64,000 nt of DNA. Source: Melioribacter sp051488665 (GTDB taxonomy: Bacteria; Bacteroidota; Ignavibacteria; Ignavibacteriales; Melioribacteraceae). The notes beneath the pieces were generated by a model that saw only the letters and a program-made list of their open reading frames with translations, made no database searches and was not told the origin of the DNA. A program made the position numbers and the translations under genes. This document shows positions 27,135 to 39,739 of the stretch, in pieces. The stretch is taken from contig NZ_JBPSEG010000014.1 of the NCBI RefSeq assembly GCF_051488665.1, forward strand, positions 1 to 64,000. Reading direction: 5' to 3'. How positions within the stretch are numbered: the first letter of the stretch is position 1; each line of letters starts with the position of its first letter.

Positions 27135-27931
27135 CAGAAACTCTCGTTTTTATTCGGGAAAATTCCGTTTTTAACGTCGCGCGAATAAGCATTGACCGCG
27201 TCCATAATTGAGCAGTAACCGTCCAGATATTTCCTCAGGAACTTAGGACTAAAATTTTTATTAAATCCCAACATATCATGAAAAACAAGCACTTGCCCGT
27301 CCGTGTACATGCCTGCTCCTATGCCGATAGTAGGGACCGAAATTTGTTCGGTAACTATCTTTGCGATTTGCGAAGGTACCATTTCGAGTACAATTCCGAA
27401 ACATCCTGCGGTTTCAAGTTTGCCCGCGCTTTCGATTATAAATTCGGCTTCATCCTTTTCTTTTCCTCTCAACTTGAATCCGCCGACTTGATGAACCGAC
27501 TGAGGCGTCAGTCCGAGATGTCCCATCACGGGTATGCCCGATTCGACCAGATAACGAATTGAATCAATCGTATCCTGGTCGCCGCCTTCAATTTTCAATG
27601 CCTGAGCGCCGGCTTTAATCAACTTATCCGCATTTTCCATCAATTTATCCCTGCTCATACGGTGCGCAAGGAACGGCATGTCCGCTATAATAAGTTTGTT
27701 TGTAATCCCGCGTTTGACGGCGGAAGTATGCAAAGCCATTAGATCTATGTCGGCGTTAACTGTAGTTTCGTACCCGTGCATTACCATAGCAAGACTATCG
27801 CCTACGAGGACGGCGTCGATATCCGACTCGTCGATAATTCTTGCCGACCAGTAATCATAGCAAGTAATAACGGAAATTTTTTCCTTCGATTTAGAATTTC
27901 TGAATTCCGATACGGTTTTCATTAGCCTCAT
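27134..27931 (-). CDS. panB: 3-methyl-2-oxobutanoate hydroxymethyltransferase
   Basis: The protein has 265 residues. It has ITCYDYWSARIIDESDIDAVLVGDSLAMVMHG, the metal-binding Asp and Glu in this block and in EGG, HLGLTPQS and IGIGAGMYTDGQVLVFHDM. It transfers a hydroxymethyl group from methylene-THF to alpha-ketoisovalerate, the first step to pantoate. It heads a five-gene operon. A second ATG (27922) three codons in gives a start nearer to most relatives. Confidence 0.96.
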   Translation of the reverse strand: MRLMKTVSEFRNSKSKEKISVITCYDYWSARIIDESDIDAVLVGDSLAMVMHGYETTVNADIDLMALHTSAVKRGITNKLIIADMPFLAHRMSRDKLMENADKLIKAGAQALKIEGGDQDTIDSIRYLVESGIPVMGHLGLTPQSVHQVGGFKLRGKEKDEAEFIIESAGKLETAGCFGIVLEMVPSQIAKIVTEQISVPTIGIGAGMYTDGQVLVFHDMLGFNKNFSPKFLRKYLDGYCSIMDAVNAYSRDVKNGIFPNKNESF

Positions 27932-28129
27932 TTACAGGACGGATTCCAACTAAGGACGCACGCAAAGCGGCAGATACGGAAAGAAAAACGATCTTCATTT
28001 TCATGGTACTTGTCCCTGGGATCAAGTCCTGTTTTTTTATTTATTGATTATTAAAACCAGTAACCGTTCAAAAGAATCGGTTCTTTTTGTAAACGCAAAA
28101 TTAAAACAATAAGTTTTATATAACAAGCG
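27932..28129. promoter_or_regulatory. Leader/intergenic region upstream of the CoA operon with two plus-strand T-tailed hairpins
   Basis: This region holds an imperfect 11-bp hairpin (28005-28029, arms ACTTG...CCC and GGG...CAAGT) followed on the plus strand by TGTTTTTTTA, and a second hairpin (28062-28082, AACCGTTC against GAA-T-CGGTT) followed by CTTTTTG. No plus-strand gene precedes them. On the minus strand a short open frame of about 37 codons starts at 28004 and overlaps the panB start. Any regulatory role is inference. Confidence 0.35.
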
Positions 28130-28897
28130 TCAGACGCTGTTTAACAATTCCAGCATTATATCGTGAATTTTTCCGTTCGTAGCCAATATCTGTTTTCCTG
28201 CGATATCGAGCGGTTCATTCTTAAAATTTGTTACAACGCCGCCTGCTTCTTCTACGATCAATTTGCCTGCAGCCATATCCCACGGATTTAAATAAACTTC
28301 CCAGAACCCGTCGAAAATACCCTCGGCAACATAACACAGATCGATAGCCGCGGAACCGAGACGTCTGACCGCTCTCGAATTTTTCAGAAAAATTACGAAA
28401 CGTTCAATTGCATGGTCGGGATTTTCATCAATATTATACGGAAATCCGGTTACGAGCAGGCTCTTTCTCAAATCGTCGTTCCGGCTTACTTCCAATTTAC
28501 GACCGTTACAATAAGCCCCGCCGCCTTTTTCTGCGCTGTAGACCGCATCTCTCATAACGTCGTAAACTACTCCGCAAATTATTTCGTCGTTTTTCTGAAC
28601 CGCAATTGATACCGAAAAAATTGGGAGCCCGTGCGCGAAATTCGTAGTGCCGTCCAGCGGGTCGATAATCCATTTGTACTCAGAATCCCGTTCCTTAATA
28701 CCGCTTTCCTCAGCCAATACAGAATGACCGGGAAATTCTTTCGAGATGAAATTAATTATCGCTTCTTCGGACTTTTTATCGATTTCGGTAACAAGATTCG
28801 CAAGATTTGTTTTGTATTCAACGGAAATATTCTTTCTGTAACCTTCTTTGATTATTTCTCCGGCTATTTGCGCCGCTTCAATTACTTTGTCAAGCAT
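28130..28897 (-). CDS. Inositol monophosphatase family protein
   Basis: The protein has 255 residues. The lithium-sensitive phosphatase signatures are complete: AEESG (about 60-65), IDPLDGTTNFAHGLP (about 76-91) and the C-terminal WDMAAGKLIVEEAGG. Two-metal catalysis on inositol-1-phosphate or a related sugar phosphate is expected; some relatives act on fructose-1,6-bisphosphate or NADP. Its stop codon lies inside a small palindrome, AGCGTC-A-GACGCT (28125-28137). Confidence 0.93.
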   Translation of the reverse strand: MLDKVIEAAQIAGEIIKEGYRKNISVEYKTNLANLVTEIDKKSEEAIINFISKEFPGHSVLAEESGIKERDSEYKWIIDPLDGTTNFAHGLPIFSVSIAVQKNDEIICGVVYDVMRDAVYSAEKGGGAYCNGRKLEVSRNDDLRKSLLVTGFPYNIDENPDHAIERFVIFLKNSRAVRRLGSAAIDLCYVAEGIFDGFWEVYLNPWDMAAGKLIVEEAGGVVTNFKNEPLDIAGKQILATNGKIHDIMLELLNSV

Positions 28898-28928
28898 TTA
28901 TATCCCGTAAAGTTTAAAATTATGTCCC

Positions 28929-28947
28929 ACAAAAATACTATTTTTGT
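28929..28947. promoter_or_regulatory. Perfect 19-bp palindrome between the divergent IMPase and lon genes
   Basis: ACAAAAATA and TATTTTTGT flank a single C, giving nine-base perfect arms. It lies 32 bases upstream of the IMPase start and about 40 bases upstream of the lon -35 box. The symmetry and position suit a dimeric repressor site serving one or both promoters. No regulator is assigned. Confidence 0.4.
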
Positions 28948-28985
28948 AGAATAAAAATTGAATTTCACCGGGCATTTTATACTAA

Positions 28986-29014
28986 TTGATAGCCTGCGCA
29001 TTATTATGTATATT
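28986..29014 (+). promoter_or_regulatory. Promoter of the lon operon
   Basis: TTGATA (28986-28991), exactly 17 bases, then TATATT (29009-29014): five of six matches at each box with ideal spacing. It also fits TTG-N20-TAnnTTTA, the Bacteroidota form. The predicted start site is about 25 bases before the lon ATG. It does not resemble a heat-shock sigma-32 promoter. Confidence 0.7.
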
Positions 29015-29047
29015 TAATTCAACCAATACAAAGGAACAAAGTTTTAT

Positions 29048-31468
29048 ATGGAAGAAAAAATCAAAGCCAGCGAAAATGATTATTCGATGATTGAGGACAT
29101 TCCGAATAAATTACCGGTACTGCCTCTGCGAGACACGGTAGTTTTTCCTTACATGATATTTCCCGTCCTGGTAGGAAGAGAACAGTCGATAAAAGCCGCA
29201 AATTTTGCGCTCGAAAATTCCAAGTATATTTTTCTTGCTGCTCAAAAGAAAGCGTCGATCGAAGAACCTACTCCGGATGATATCTATCCCGAAGGCACTA
29301 TTGCAAAAATCATTCAAATTCTGAAATTGCCCAACGGCTTATTGAAAATCCTGGTCGACGGCGTGATTCAGGGCAGAATCGTTCGTTTTACCGACAGGAA
29401 AGAATTTTTCGAAGCTGAATTGGAAGTTATAACTCCGACAGAAGAAAATCCCCGCGAGTTAAACGCTCTTTTACGTCAGATGTCGAACCTGTTCAAAGAA
29501 TATGTTAAAATTAACAAAGCCATTCCGCCCGAAGCCATTAATGCATTCGAAAATATCGACGAGCCCGACCGAAAACTGTTCTACGTTGCGGCTAACATTA
29601 ATCAATCAATCGAAGTAAAGCAAAAAATTTTACAACATTTTACGCTTAAAGACCAACTTTATGAAGTCATAAGAATACTTAATTCGGAAATTGAAATTCT
29701 TAAGATCGAAAAAGAGATTGAAAACAAAGTCCAGGAAAATATTGCCAAAACACAACGCAAATTTATTATACAGGAACAGATAAGAATACTGCAGGAAGAA
29801 TTGGGAGACGAAGAAGAAATTGCCCCCGAATTTGTGAAATTAAAAGAGCAAATTGAAAAAGCAAAGATGCCCAAACCAGTCTATGAAAAAGCCATAGACG
29901 AATTGAATAAATTAAAGAAGACGCCCCCGTCTTCTCCCGAAGCCACTGTAATAAGAAATTATCTCGATTGGCTTATTGCAGTGCCCTGGCACAAAAAAAC
30001 ACGCGATAACCTCGACGTAAAAAACGTTCGAAAAATTCTCGATGAAGACCACTACGGGCTCGAAAAACCGAAAGAAAGGATTGTCGAACATATTGCAGTT
30101 CTTAATCTCGTTAAAAACATGCGAGGTCAAATACTTTGTTTTGTAGGACCTCCCGGAGTAGGAAAAACTTCATTGGGGAAATCAATAGCAAGAGCGCTTG
30201 GAAGAAACTTTGTTAGAATTTCACTGGGCGGAGTCCGCGACGAGGCTGAAATACGAGGACATCGCAGAACATATATCGGTTCAATGCCGGGCAAAATTAT
30301 CCAGTCGATGAAAAAAGCCAAGACAATTAATCCCGTAATGCTGCTCGACGAAATCGATAAAATGAGTATGGATTTCCGCGGAGATCCTTCTTCGGCTATG
30401 CTCGAGGTTCTCGACCCCGAACAAAATCACTCGTTTAACGACCATTATCTCGACGTCGATTATGATCTTTCTCAGGTAATGTTTATTACGACGGCAAATG
30501 TAAGATATAATATTCCATTACCTCTTCAAGACCGTATGGAAATAATCGAGCTGCCCGGGTATCTCGAATTTGAAAAACTTGAAATAGCTAAAAGGCACAT
30601 CATTCCGAAACAATTAAAAGCGCACGGACTCGATAAATTCAAAATTGAAATTCAGGACGAGGCGATAAAAAAGATTATCAACGAATATACCCGGGAATCG
30701 GGAGTCAGAAATCTTGAGCGAGAAATTGCATCAGTATTCAGAAAAACCGCGCACGAAATTGTAATTTCCACTAACGGTAAGAGAAAACAGAAGGTGAAAA
30801 TCACTATTACTCCTGAAACGATTGAAAAATATCTGGGCGTACCCCGATTCCGTCCGAAGAAAGCCGACAAAGAATTGCGCGTAGGGAGCGTTACCGGATT
30901 GGCATGGACAAGCGTCGGAGGAGAAATTTTACAGGTCGATGCAACCGTTATGGACGGTCAGGAAAAACTTACTCTTACAGGTCAAATTGGCAATGTAATG
31001 AAAGAATCGGCTCTTGCCGCTTTGAGCTACCTGAGGTCAAACGCTAAAGAATTGGGTCTTCCTCACAATTTCCATAAAGGAAAAGAAATTCATATTCACT
31101 TGCCCGAAGGCGCGATTCCGAAAGACGGTCCCTCTGCAGGCATTACTATGGCAATGGCTCTTTATTCCGTATTCAGCGGTAAACCTGCCCGGAACGACGT
31201 AGCCATGACCGGAGAAATTACATTAAGAGGAAAAGTTATTCCGATAGGCGGACTGAACGAAAAATTACTCGCCGCTCAAAGAAACGGCATGTCAATCGTT
31301 CTTATTCCTAAAGACAACGAAAAAGATTTGACAGAAATCAAACCGGAAGTTAAAGAAGGACTTCAAATTATTCCGATCGAAACAATCAAAGACGCTATTC
31401 CGTATGTCTTCGGGAAAAGGACTCAAACCAAAAAAAAGAAAACAACGTCTAAAAAAAGTAGAAAATAA
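29048..31468 (+). CDS. lon: ATP-dependent endopeptidase La
   Basis: The protein has 806 residues with the full LonA layout. There is an N-terminal substrate domain (about 22-215, LPVLPLRDTVVFPYM) and coiled coil, then AAA+ ATPase with Walker A GPPGVGKTSLGKS (about 362-374) and Walker B MLLDEIDKM. The protease domain has the Ser-Lys dyad in PKDGPSAGITMA and GEITLRGKVIPIGGLNEKLLAA. A Lys-rich tail closes the protein. It degrades misfolded and regulatory proteins in the cytoplasm. It shares one base with the next gene. Confidence 0.97.
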   Translation: MEEKIKASENDYSMIEDIPNKLPVLPLRDTVVFPYMIFPVLVGREQSIKAANFALENSKYIFLAAQKKASIEEPTPDDIYPEGTIAKIIQILKLPNGLLKILVDGVIQGRIVRFTDRKEFFEAELEVITPTEENPRELNALLRQMSNLFKEYVKINKAIPPEAINAFENIDEPDRKLFYVAANINQSIEVKQKILQHFTLKDQLYEVIRILNSEIEILKIEKEIENKVQENIAKTQRKFIIQEQIRILQEELGDEEEIAPEFVKLKEQIEKAKMPKPVYEKAIDELNKLKKTPPSSPEATVIRNYLDWLIAVPWHKKTRDNLDVKNVRKILDEDHYGLEKPKERIVEHIAVLNLVKNMRGQILCFVGPPGVGKTSLGKSIARALGRNFVRISLGGVRDEAEIRGHRRTYIGSMPGKIIQSMKKAKTINPVMLLDEIDKMSMDFRGDPSSAMLEVLDPEQNHSFNDHYLDVDYDLSQVMFITTANVRYNIPLPLQDRMEIIELPGYLEFEKLEIAKRHIIPKQLKAHGLDKFKIEIQDEAIKKIINEYTRESGVRNLEREIASVFRKTAHEIVISTNGKRKQKVKITITPETIEKYLGVPRFRPKKADKELRVGSVTGLAWTSVGGEILQVDATVMDGQEKLTLTGQIGNVMKESALAALSYLRSNAKELGLPHNFHKGKEIHIHLPEGAIPKDGPSAGITMAMALYSVFSGKPARNDVAMTGEITLRGKVIPIGGLNEKLLAAQRNGMSIVLIPKDNEKDLTEIKPEVKEGLQIIPIETIKDAIPYVFGKRTQTKKKKTTSKKSRK

Positions 31469-31983
31469 TGGCGGAATATCGACAGATAGATAATGCTCTC
31501 CCGGAAGAAGAAAAATATAAACTGTTAATCAAGCAGGCGGAGAGCTTATTAGACGACGGATTGCCTTTATTGACAAATCTTTCGAATATTACGGCACTCC
31601 TGAAACAAACATTCGATAAAATCAGCTGGGTCGGTTTTTATTTTAACAGAGGCAATATTCTCTATCTCGGACCGTTTCAGGGTAAAACCGCATGCACGAC
31701 AATAGAGTTCGGGAAAGGCGTTTGCGGAAAATCGATTGAATCCGGCGAAACTTTAGTGGTAGAAGACGTGGAAAAATTTCCCGGACATATCTATTGCGAT
31801 GCAGATTCAAAATCGGAGATCGTGGTTCCGATTATCGAAAATGGAACCAAATACGGAGTTCTGGATCTGGACAGTTATAACCTGGCGGCGTTTAATAATA
31901 CTGACAAAATTTATCTCGAACTTCTTATCCGCATTTTGTCAGAAAAATTAAATTTAGATAAATTAGAACGGTTAATGATATAA
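31468..31983 (+). CDS. GAF-domain free methionine-(R)-sulfoxide reductase
   Basis: The protein has 171 residues, one GAF domain. The three redox cysteines of the fRMsr/YebR family are present: ACTTIEFGKGVCG (two Cys ten apart) and HIYCDADSKSEIVVP. SWVGFYF and LGPFQG are further family marks. It reduces free methionine-R-sulfoxide, protecting methionine pools from oxidation. It is translationally coupled to lon (TAATG). Confidence 0.9.
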   Translation: MAEYRQIDNALPEEEKYKLLIKQAESLLDDGLPLLTNLSNITALLKQTFDKISWVGFYFNRGNILYLGPFQGKTACTTIEFGKGVCGKSIESGETLVVEDVEKFPGHIYCDADSKSEIVVPIIENGTKYGVLDLDSYNLAAFNNTDKIYLELLIRILSEKLNLDKLERLMI

Positions 31984-31987
31984 TATT

Positions 31988-33571
31988 ATGAGTAATTTTT
32001 TAGTAACAGCCCGTAAATGGCGCCCACAGAAATTCGAAGAAGTAGTAGGTCAGGAACACATAACCACTACTCTGAAAAATGCCATTAAAAACAATAGAAT
32101 AGCGCATGCCTACATTTTTGCCGGTCCACGCGGAGTCGGCAAAACTACAACCGCCCGCATACTGGCAAAAGCGCTGAATTGCCTGAATCCGTCTGACGGC
32201 GAACCGTGCAACGAATGTGAAATGTGCAAATCCTTTTTAAACTCACAGTCGCTCGACGTAATCGAAATTGACGGCGCATCTAACAGAAGAATAGAAGAAA
32301 TACGCTCGTTAAGAGAGTCCGTAAAGTATGCCCCGGCAAAAGGGAAATATAAAGTTTATATCATCGACGAAGTTCATATGCTCACTCCGGAATCTTTCAA
32401 CGCCCTTTTAAAAACATTGGAAGAACCGCCGGAACATACGCTTTTTATATTCGCCACGACAGACGTTCACAAAGTGCCGCTTACAATTGTATCCCGTTGT
32501 CAACGTTTCGATTTCAGAAGAATCGAATTAAATACAATAAAAAAACTGCTTTCAAAAATCGCCGAAGCCGAGGGAATTCAAATTGACGATACGGCGCTTT
32601 CCTTAATAGCCAAAAAAGCCGACGGCGCTTTGAGAGACGCCGAAAGCCTATTCGATCAGATCATTTCATACAGCGGAAAGAAGGTTAACTCCGAAGAAAT
32701 CTCTCAAATGCTGAATCTAATCGATCAGGATATTTATTTTCGTATCTCCGACGCCATACTTTCAAAAGACTTCAACGCGGCGTTCGAAGTTACACGAACC
32801 ATCTACGATAACGGATGGAATTTTATCGATTTTCTGAACGAGTTGAACGAACATTTCAGAAATATTTTTACGGTAGTATTAAGAAAATCGACCGATCTCG
32901 TGGAAACTGCCGAACTTTATAAAGAAAAATATATTCAGTATAAAGACAGTTTCTCGGAAAGCGATTTACTAAGAATACTAACATTCATCAATAAAACTCA
33001 GTATGAAATAAAATCGGCTACCGACCAGAAATTAAAAGTAGAAATTGCATTGTGCCAATTAATCGGTTTGGAAAAAACTTCAACGATAAGCGAAATCATA
33101 AAGCAGCTTTCTTCAGGTACGTCAAAAAGAGATATCGAACCTTCCCGCACGCAAAATAAAACACAGAAAATATCGAATGTAAGACCCGCTTATAAGGAGG
33201 AAGTAAGCGTTCCTGAAGTAAAAAAATTCGTTTCGCCTTCGCCAAAAGACGAAAAAGAGTTAAAGGGGATAATTTCCAAATGGAACGAATTCGTAGAACA
33301 GGTAAAATCGGAAAAACTCTTTTTCGGGTCTCTTCTCAACAAAACAAATCCTGTAGAATTTATTGATAACCGTATAGTTCTGGAAGTTGAACACCCTGAC
33401 GATTTTGATATTATCAACGATCATAAAAATTATTTAGAACAAAAGACAAAAGAAATTTTCGGCAAAAAGATTGAATTTAATATTTCCAATACCGGAAATT
33501 CTCAAAAGACGGAAGAGACGAATCCATTGACAAGGGCAGTCATTGATAAATTGGGAGGCAAGAAAATATAA
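31988..33571 (+). CDS. dnaX: DNA polymerase III subunit gamma/tau
   Basis: The protein has 527 residues. The AAA+ clamp-loader module is complete: Walker A GPRGVGKTTTARILAKAL (about 45-62), the zinc module CNECEMC plus an earlier Cys, Walker B VYIIDEVHML and sensor-1 region TTDVHKVPLTIVSRCQRF. Domain III (about 230-360) is followed by a poorly conserved tau-like C-terminus. I see no obvious slippery frameshift site. It is the last gene of the lon operon and converges on the rRNA operon. Confidence 0.95.
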   Translation: MSNFLVTARKWRPQKFEEVVGQEHITTTLKNAIKNNRIAHAYIFAGPRGVGKTTTARILAKALNCLNPSDGEPCNECEMCKSFLNSQSLDVIEIDGASNRRIEEIRSLRESVKYAPAKGKYKVYIIDEVHMLTPESFNALLKTLEEPPEHTLFIFATTDVHKVPLTIVSRCQRFDFRRIELNTIKKLLSKIAEAEGIQIDDTALSLIAKKADGALRDAESLFDQIISYSGKKVNSEEISQMLNLIDQDIYFRISDAILSKDFNAAFEVTRTIYDNGWNFIDFLNELNEHFRNIFTVVLRKSTDLVETAELYKEKYIQYKDSFSESDLLRILTFINKTQYEIKSATDQKLKVEIALCQLIGLEKTSTISEIIKQLSSGTSKRDIEPSRTQNKTQKISNVRPAYKEEVSVPEVKKFVSPSPKDEKELKGIISKWNEFVEQVKSEKLFFGSLLNKTNPVEFIDNRIVLEVEHPDDFDIINDHKNYLEQKTKEIFGKKIEFNISNTGNSQKTEETNPLTRAVIDKLGGKKI

Positions 33572-33651
33572 AACTCTTTATGTTTTCTTCTTCATTTCAC
33601 ATGCATAGCTTTCTAATTTTCTCTCAATAAAATTCTAAATTATAAGATGAC

Positions 33652-33677
33652 AAAGCCCGACTTAAAATCGGGCTTAA
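33652..33677 (-). terminator. Second, duplicated rRNA-operon terminator hairpin
   Basis: AAGCCCGA pairs with TCGGGCTT across seven bases. The sequence copies the terminator at 33764-33792 with one loop change but is followed only by TGTC on the minus strand, so it is probably a weak back-up terminator. Confidence 0.6.
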
Positions 33678-33682
33678 ATTAT

Positions 33683-33729
33683 AATCCTTGCAGCTATCCC
33701 GCCTCTGGCGGGACTCCCGCGCCGTTGCC
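33683..33729 (-). pseudogene. Truncated 5S rRNA relic with a 17-bp hairpin in place of six bases
   Basis: On the minus strand this reads GGCAACGGCGCGGGAG, then TCCCGCCAGAGGCGGGA (33713-33697), then TAGCTGCAAGGATT. The functional 5S 3' end reads GGCAACGGTGCGGGAG-AGTAGG-TAGCTGCCAGGATT. The six bases AGTAGG are replaced by a perfect hairpin of 17 bases. The 5' two thirds of 5S are absent. Confidence 0.7.
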
Positions 33730-33763
33730 TTTCTTAATATTTTCATTAAAATACATTTTAAAA

Positions 33764-33792
33764 TAAAAAAAGCCCGACATAAAATCGGGCTT
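33764..33792 (-). terminator. Rho-independent terminator of the rRNA operon
   Basis: On the minus strand AAGCCCGA pairs with TCGGGCTT across TTTTATG, followed by TTTTTTT. It lies about nine bases past the 5S 3' end. Confidence 0.88.
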
Positions 33793-33800
33793 AAATTATA

Positions 33801-33918
<118 letters not shown>

Positions 33919-33985
33919 AAATTTTCAAACATTAAAAAAAGATTGGAGAGAACGAAAACTTATACATCTATCTTGGAATAAAATT

Positions 33986-37006
<3,021 letters not shown>

Positions 37007-37147
37007 ATCTATTTATTACAAGATAGATGTAATCTAATTTGTCGTATTCATATGGTACAGTTTTCGTTATTCATAAATTATCATCTGATAATTTATGCTC
37101 TCCAATCTTTCAAAGAACTTTTTACGTCGCAAAAGACGTGTGCTTAG

Positions 37148-37220
37148 TGGAGCTAATCGGGATCGAACCGATAACCTCCGCCTTGCAAGGGCGGCGCTCT
37201 CCCAATTGAGCTATAGCCCC
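37148..37220 (-). tRNA. tRNA-Ala (anticodon TGC)
   Basis: The gene is 73 bases without encoded CCA. Acceptor GGGGCTA pairs with TAGCTCC (one G-U), discriminator A. Anticodon loop CTTGCAA gives TGC at about 37182-37184. The T-loop GGTTCGATCC is present. It lies in the 16S-23S spacer. Confidence 0.95.
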
Positions 37221-37263
37221 TTTAATAATTAAAGGGCTGGGTGTCCAAGACGCACATGCCCTT

Positions 37264-37340
<77 letters not shown>

Positions 37341-37465
37341 ATAAATATCTCGAGCCTTTCGCTCAAGATTTTTCTTCATCATGTTAAGAACATCAACGAA
37401 TAAAATCCAAGCAAAAATATAAAAAGAGTGAGTGCCAAAGATCATTGATGGTTTCAGATTACTCT

Positions 37466-39016
<1,551 letters not shown>

Positions 39017-39349
39017 AATTTTATAAAGCTTGCGTAATCACAATGTTGAAACCACTAAAGTAATCTTTAGTCACTCACTCTGTCAAAGAACTTTTATTTG
39101 CGGACTGGAAACTTACTGCTATTATTTTTATTTGTCAAGTTCCACAACAAAAAAAAGAACATTTTTTTGTTTTTTTTTATTTTTCCGCGTTTCAAAATGT
39201 CAAAAAAGAACAGCACCAAATATATAGTCTTTTTCTTAATAAAGCAAATAATTAATAAAAAAATTTTACTCCCACATCTGTCTTATACCGGAACTAACCG
39301 GCGGTTGTTACGGTTAAATCTACATAAATTATAACGAAAGGGTGACGTC
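39017..39349. other. Divergent intergenic region between 16S rRNA and a small plus-strand gene
   Basis: No gene is visible in these 333 bases. The 16S-proximal half holds the rRNA promoter array. The rest is an A/T tract with runs of eight to nine T and, near 39298, two CCGG half-sites. The small gene starts at 39350 behind AAAGGGTG. I see no clear plus-strand promoter. Confidence 0.5.
39054..39203 (-). promoter_or_regulatory. rRNA operon promoter array with three TTGACA boxes and a leader hairpin
   Basis: On the minus strand TTGACA occurs at 39203-39198, 39138-39133 and 39086-39081. The middle one is followed after 17 bases by TAAGTTTC (39115-39108), matching both a -10 and the TAnnTTTG pattern. 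The last is followed after 18 bases by TACTTTAG (39062-39055). ACTAAAG and CTTTAGT (39054-39071) form a seven-bp hairpin overlapping that box. The upstream DNA is a long A/T-rich tract of the kind that strengthens rRNA promoters. The start is about 40-100 bases before mature 16S. Confidence 0.6.
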
Positions 39350-39604
39350 ATGAGACCGAATGAATTTAAGTTCAATGACAAAAACCCTCTATCCGATTTA
39401 ATTCCCGACGAAATCTACGAAAAATTATATTCGCGCGGTTTTATTAACGAGAAATCGGTAAGGGACTATATTATCAGGAAAAAGTTTGAAGCATTGAAAG
39501 CGCAAAATATTCCCGCTTCAAAAGCAATCGAACTGATTCGCGAGGATTATCCGTATCTCCAGTTCGATACTATACGCAAAATTATTTATCAAACTAAAAA
39601 ATAA
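39350..39604 (+). CDS. Small conserved-looking hypothetical protein (84 aa)
   Basis: The protein has 84 residues, is charged and mostly helical, with no membrane segment or signal peptide. The sequence LIPDEIYEKLYSRGFINEKSVRDYIIRKKF followed by KAIELIREDYPYLQFDTIRKIIY suggests two helix-turn-helix-like helical hairpins. Codon use matches the neighbours and it has a ribosome site (AAAGGGTG). I do not recognise the family. It stands alone before the strong promoter at 39611. Confidence 0.6.
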   Translation: MRPNEFKFNDKNPLSDLIPDEIYEKLYSRGFINEKSVRDYIIRKKFEALKAQNIPASKAIELIREDYPYLQFDTIRKIIYQTKK

Positions 39605-39610
39605 ATTACT

Positions 39611-39639
39611 TGACAAAAGTGTAAAGTAAATTTATATTT
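39611..39639 (+). promoter_or_regulatory. Strong promoter upstream of a hairpin/terminator leader
   Basis: TTGACA, 17 bases, then TATATTTT, within the first 35 bases after the small gene's stop. This is a perfect -35 and a five-of-six -10 with ideal spacing, and also TTG-N20-TAnnTTT. Predicted transcription starts near 39645, shortly before the stem-loops. Confidence 0.65.
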
Positions 39640-39644
39640 TCAGT

Positions 39645-39716
39645 ACTTACTTCCGAAGTTATATGATACTTTGGAAGTATTAAGGCCCAGTGTCACCCCC
39701 CAACACTGGGCTTTTT
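39645..39716 (+). ncRNA. Candidate small RNA or attenuator leader
   Basis: A transcript from the promoter above would contain a long irregular stem-loop (TACTTCC...GGAAGTA outer, AAGT...ACTT inner, about 39648-39680). It would then end at GCCCAGTGT (39685-39693) paired with ACACTGGGC (39703-39711) plus TTTTT. That is a compact promoter-structure-terminator unit of about 72 nucleotides, 24 bases before the next gene. It could be an independent small RNA or a cis-acting leader. No known riboswitch class is recognised. Confidence 0.4.
39683..39716 (+). terminator. Rho-independent terminator upstream of the DUF3098-like gene
   Basis: Nine perfect base pairs (GCCCAGTGT with ACACTGGGC), loop CACCCCCCA, then CTTTTTA. 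It sits between a strong promoter and the next gene, so it should cut off most transcription unless read-through is controlled. Confidence 0.88.
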
Positions 39717-39739
39717 ACTTAAAATATCGAGAGGATGTT

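Larger units (their letters stand above)
33572..33800. other. Region between dnaX and the 5S gene
   Basis: Apart from two terminator-like hairpins and a 5S remnant (listed separately), the 229 bases are AT-rich and non-coding. Two direct copies of the unit [5S 3' end, AGGATTATAATTTAAGCCCGA, hairpin] lie about 115 bases apart, pointing to a tandem duplication followed by decay. Confidence 0.6.

Noticed and set aside
39671..39739. TTG-initiated extension of the DUF3098-like protein
   Set aside because: It would translate through the terminator hairpin. The ATG at 39740 has its own ribosome site.
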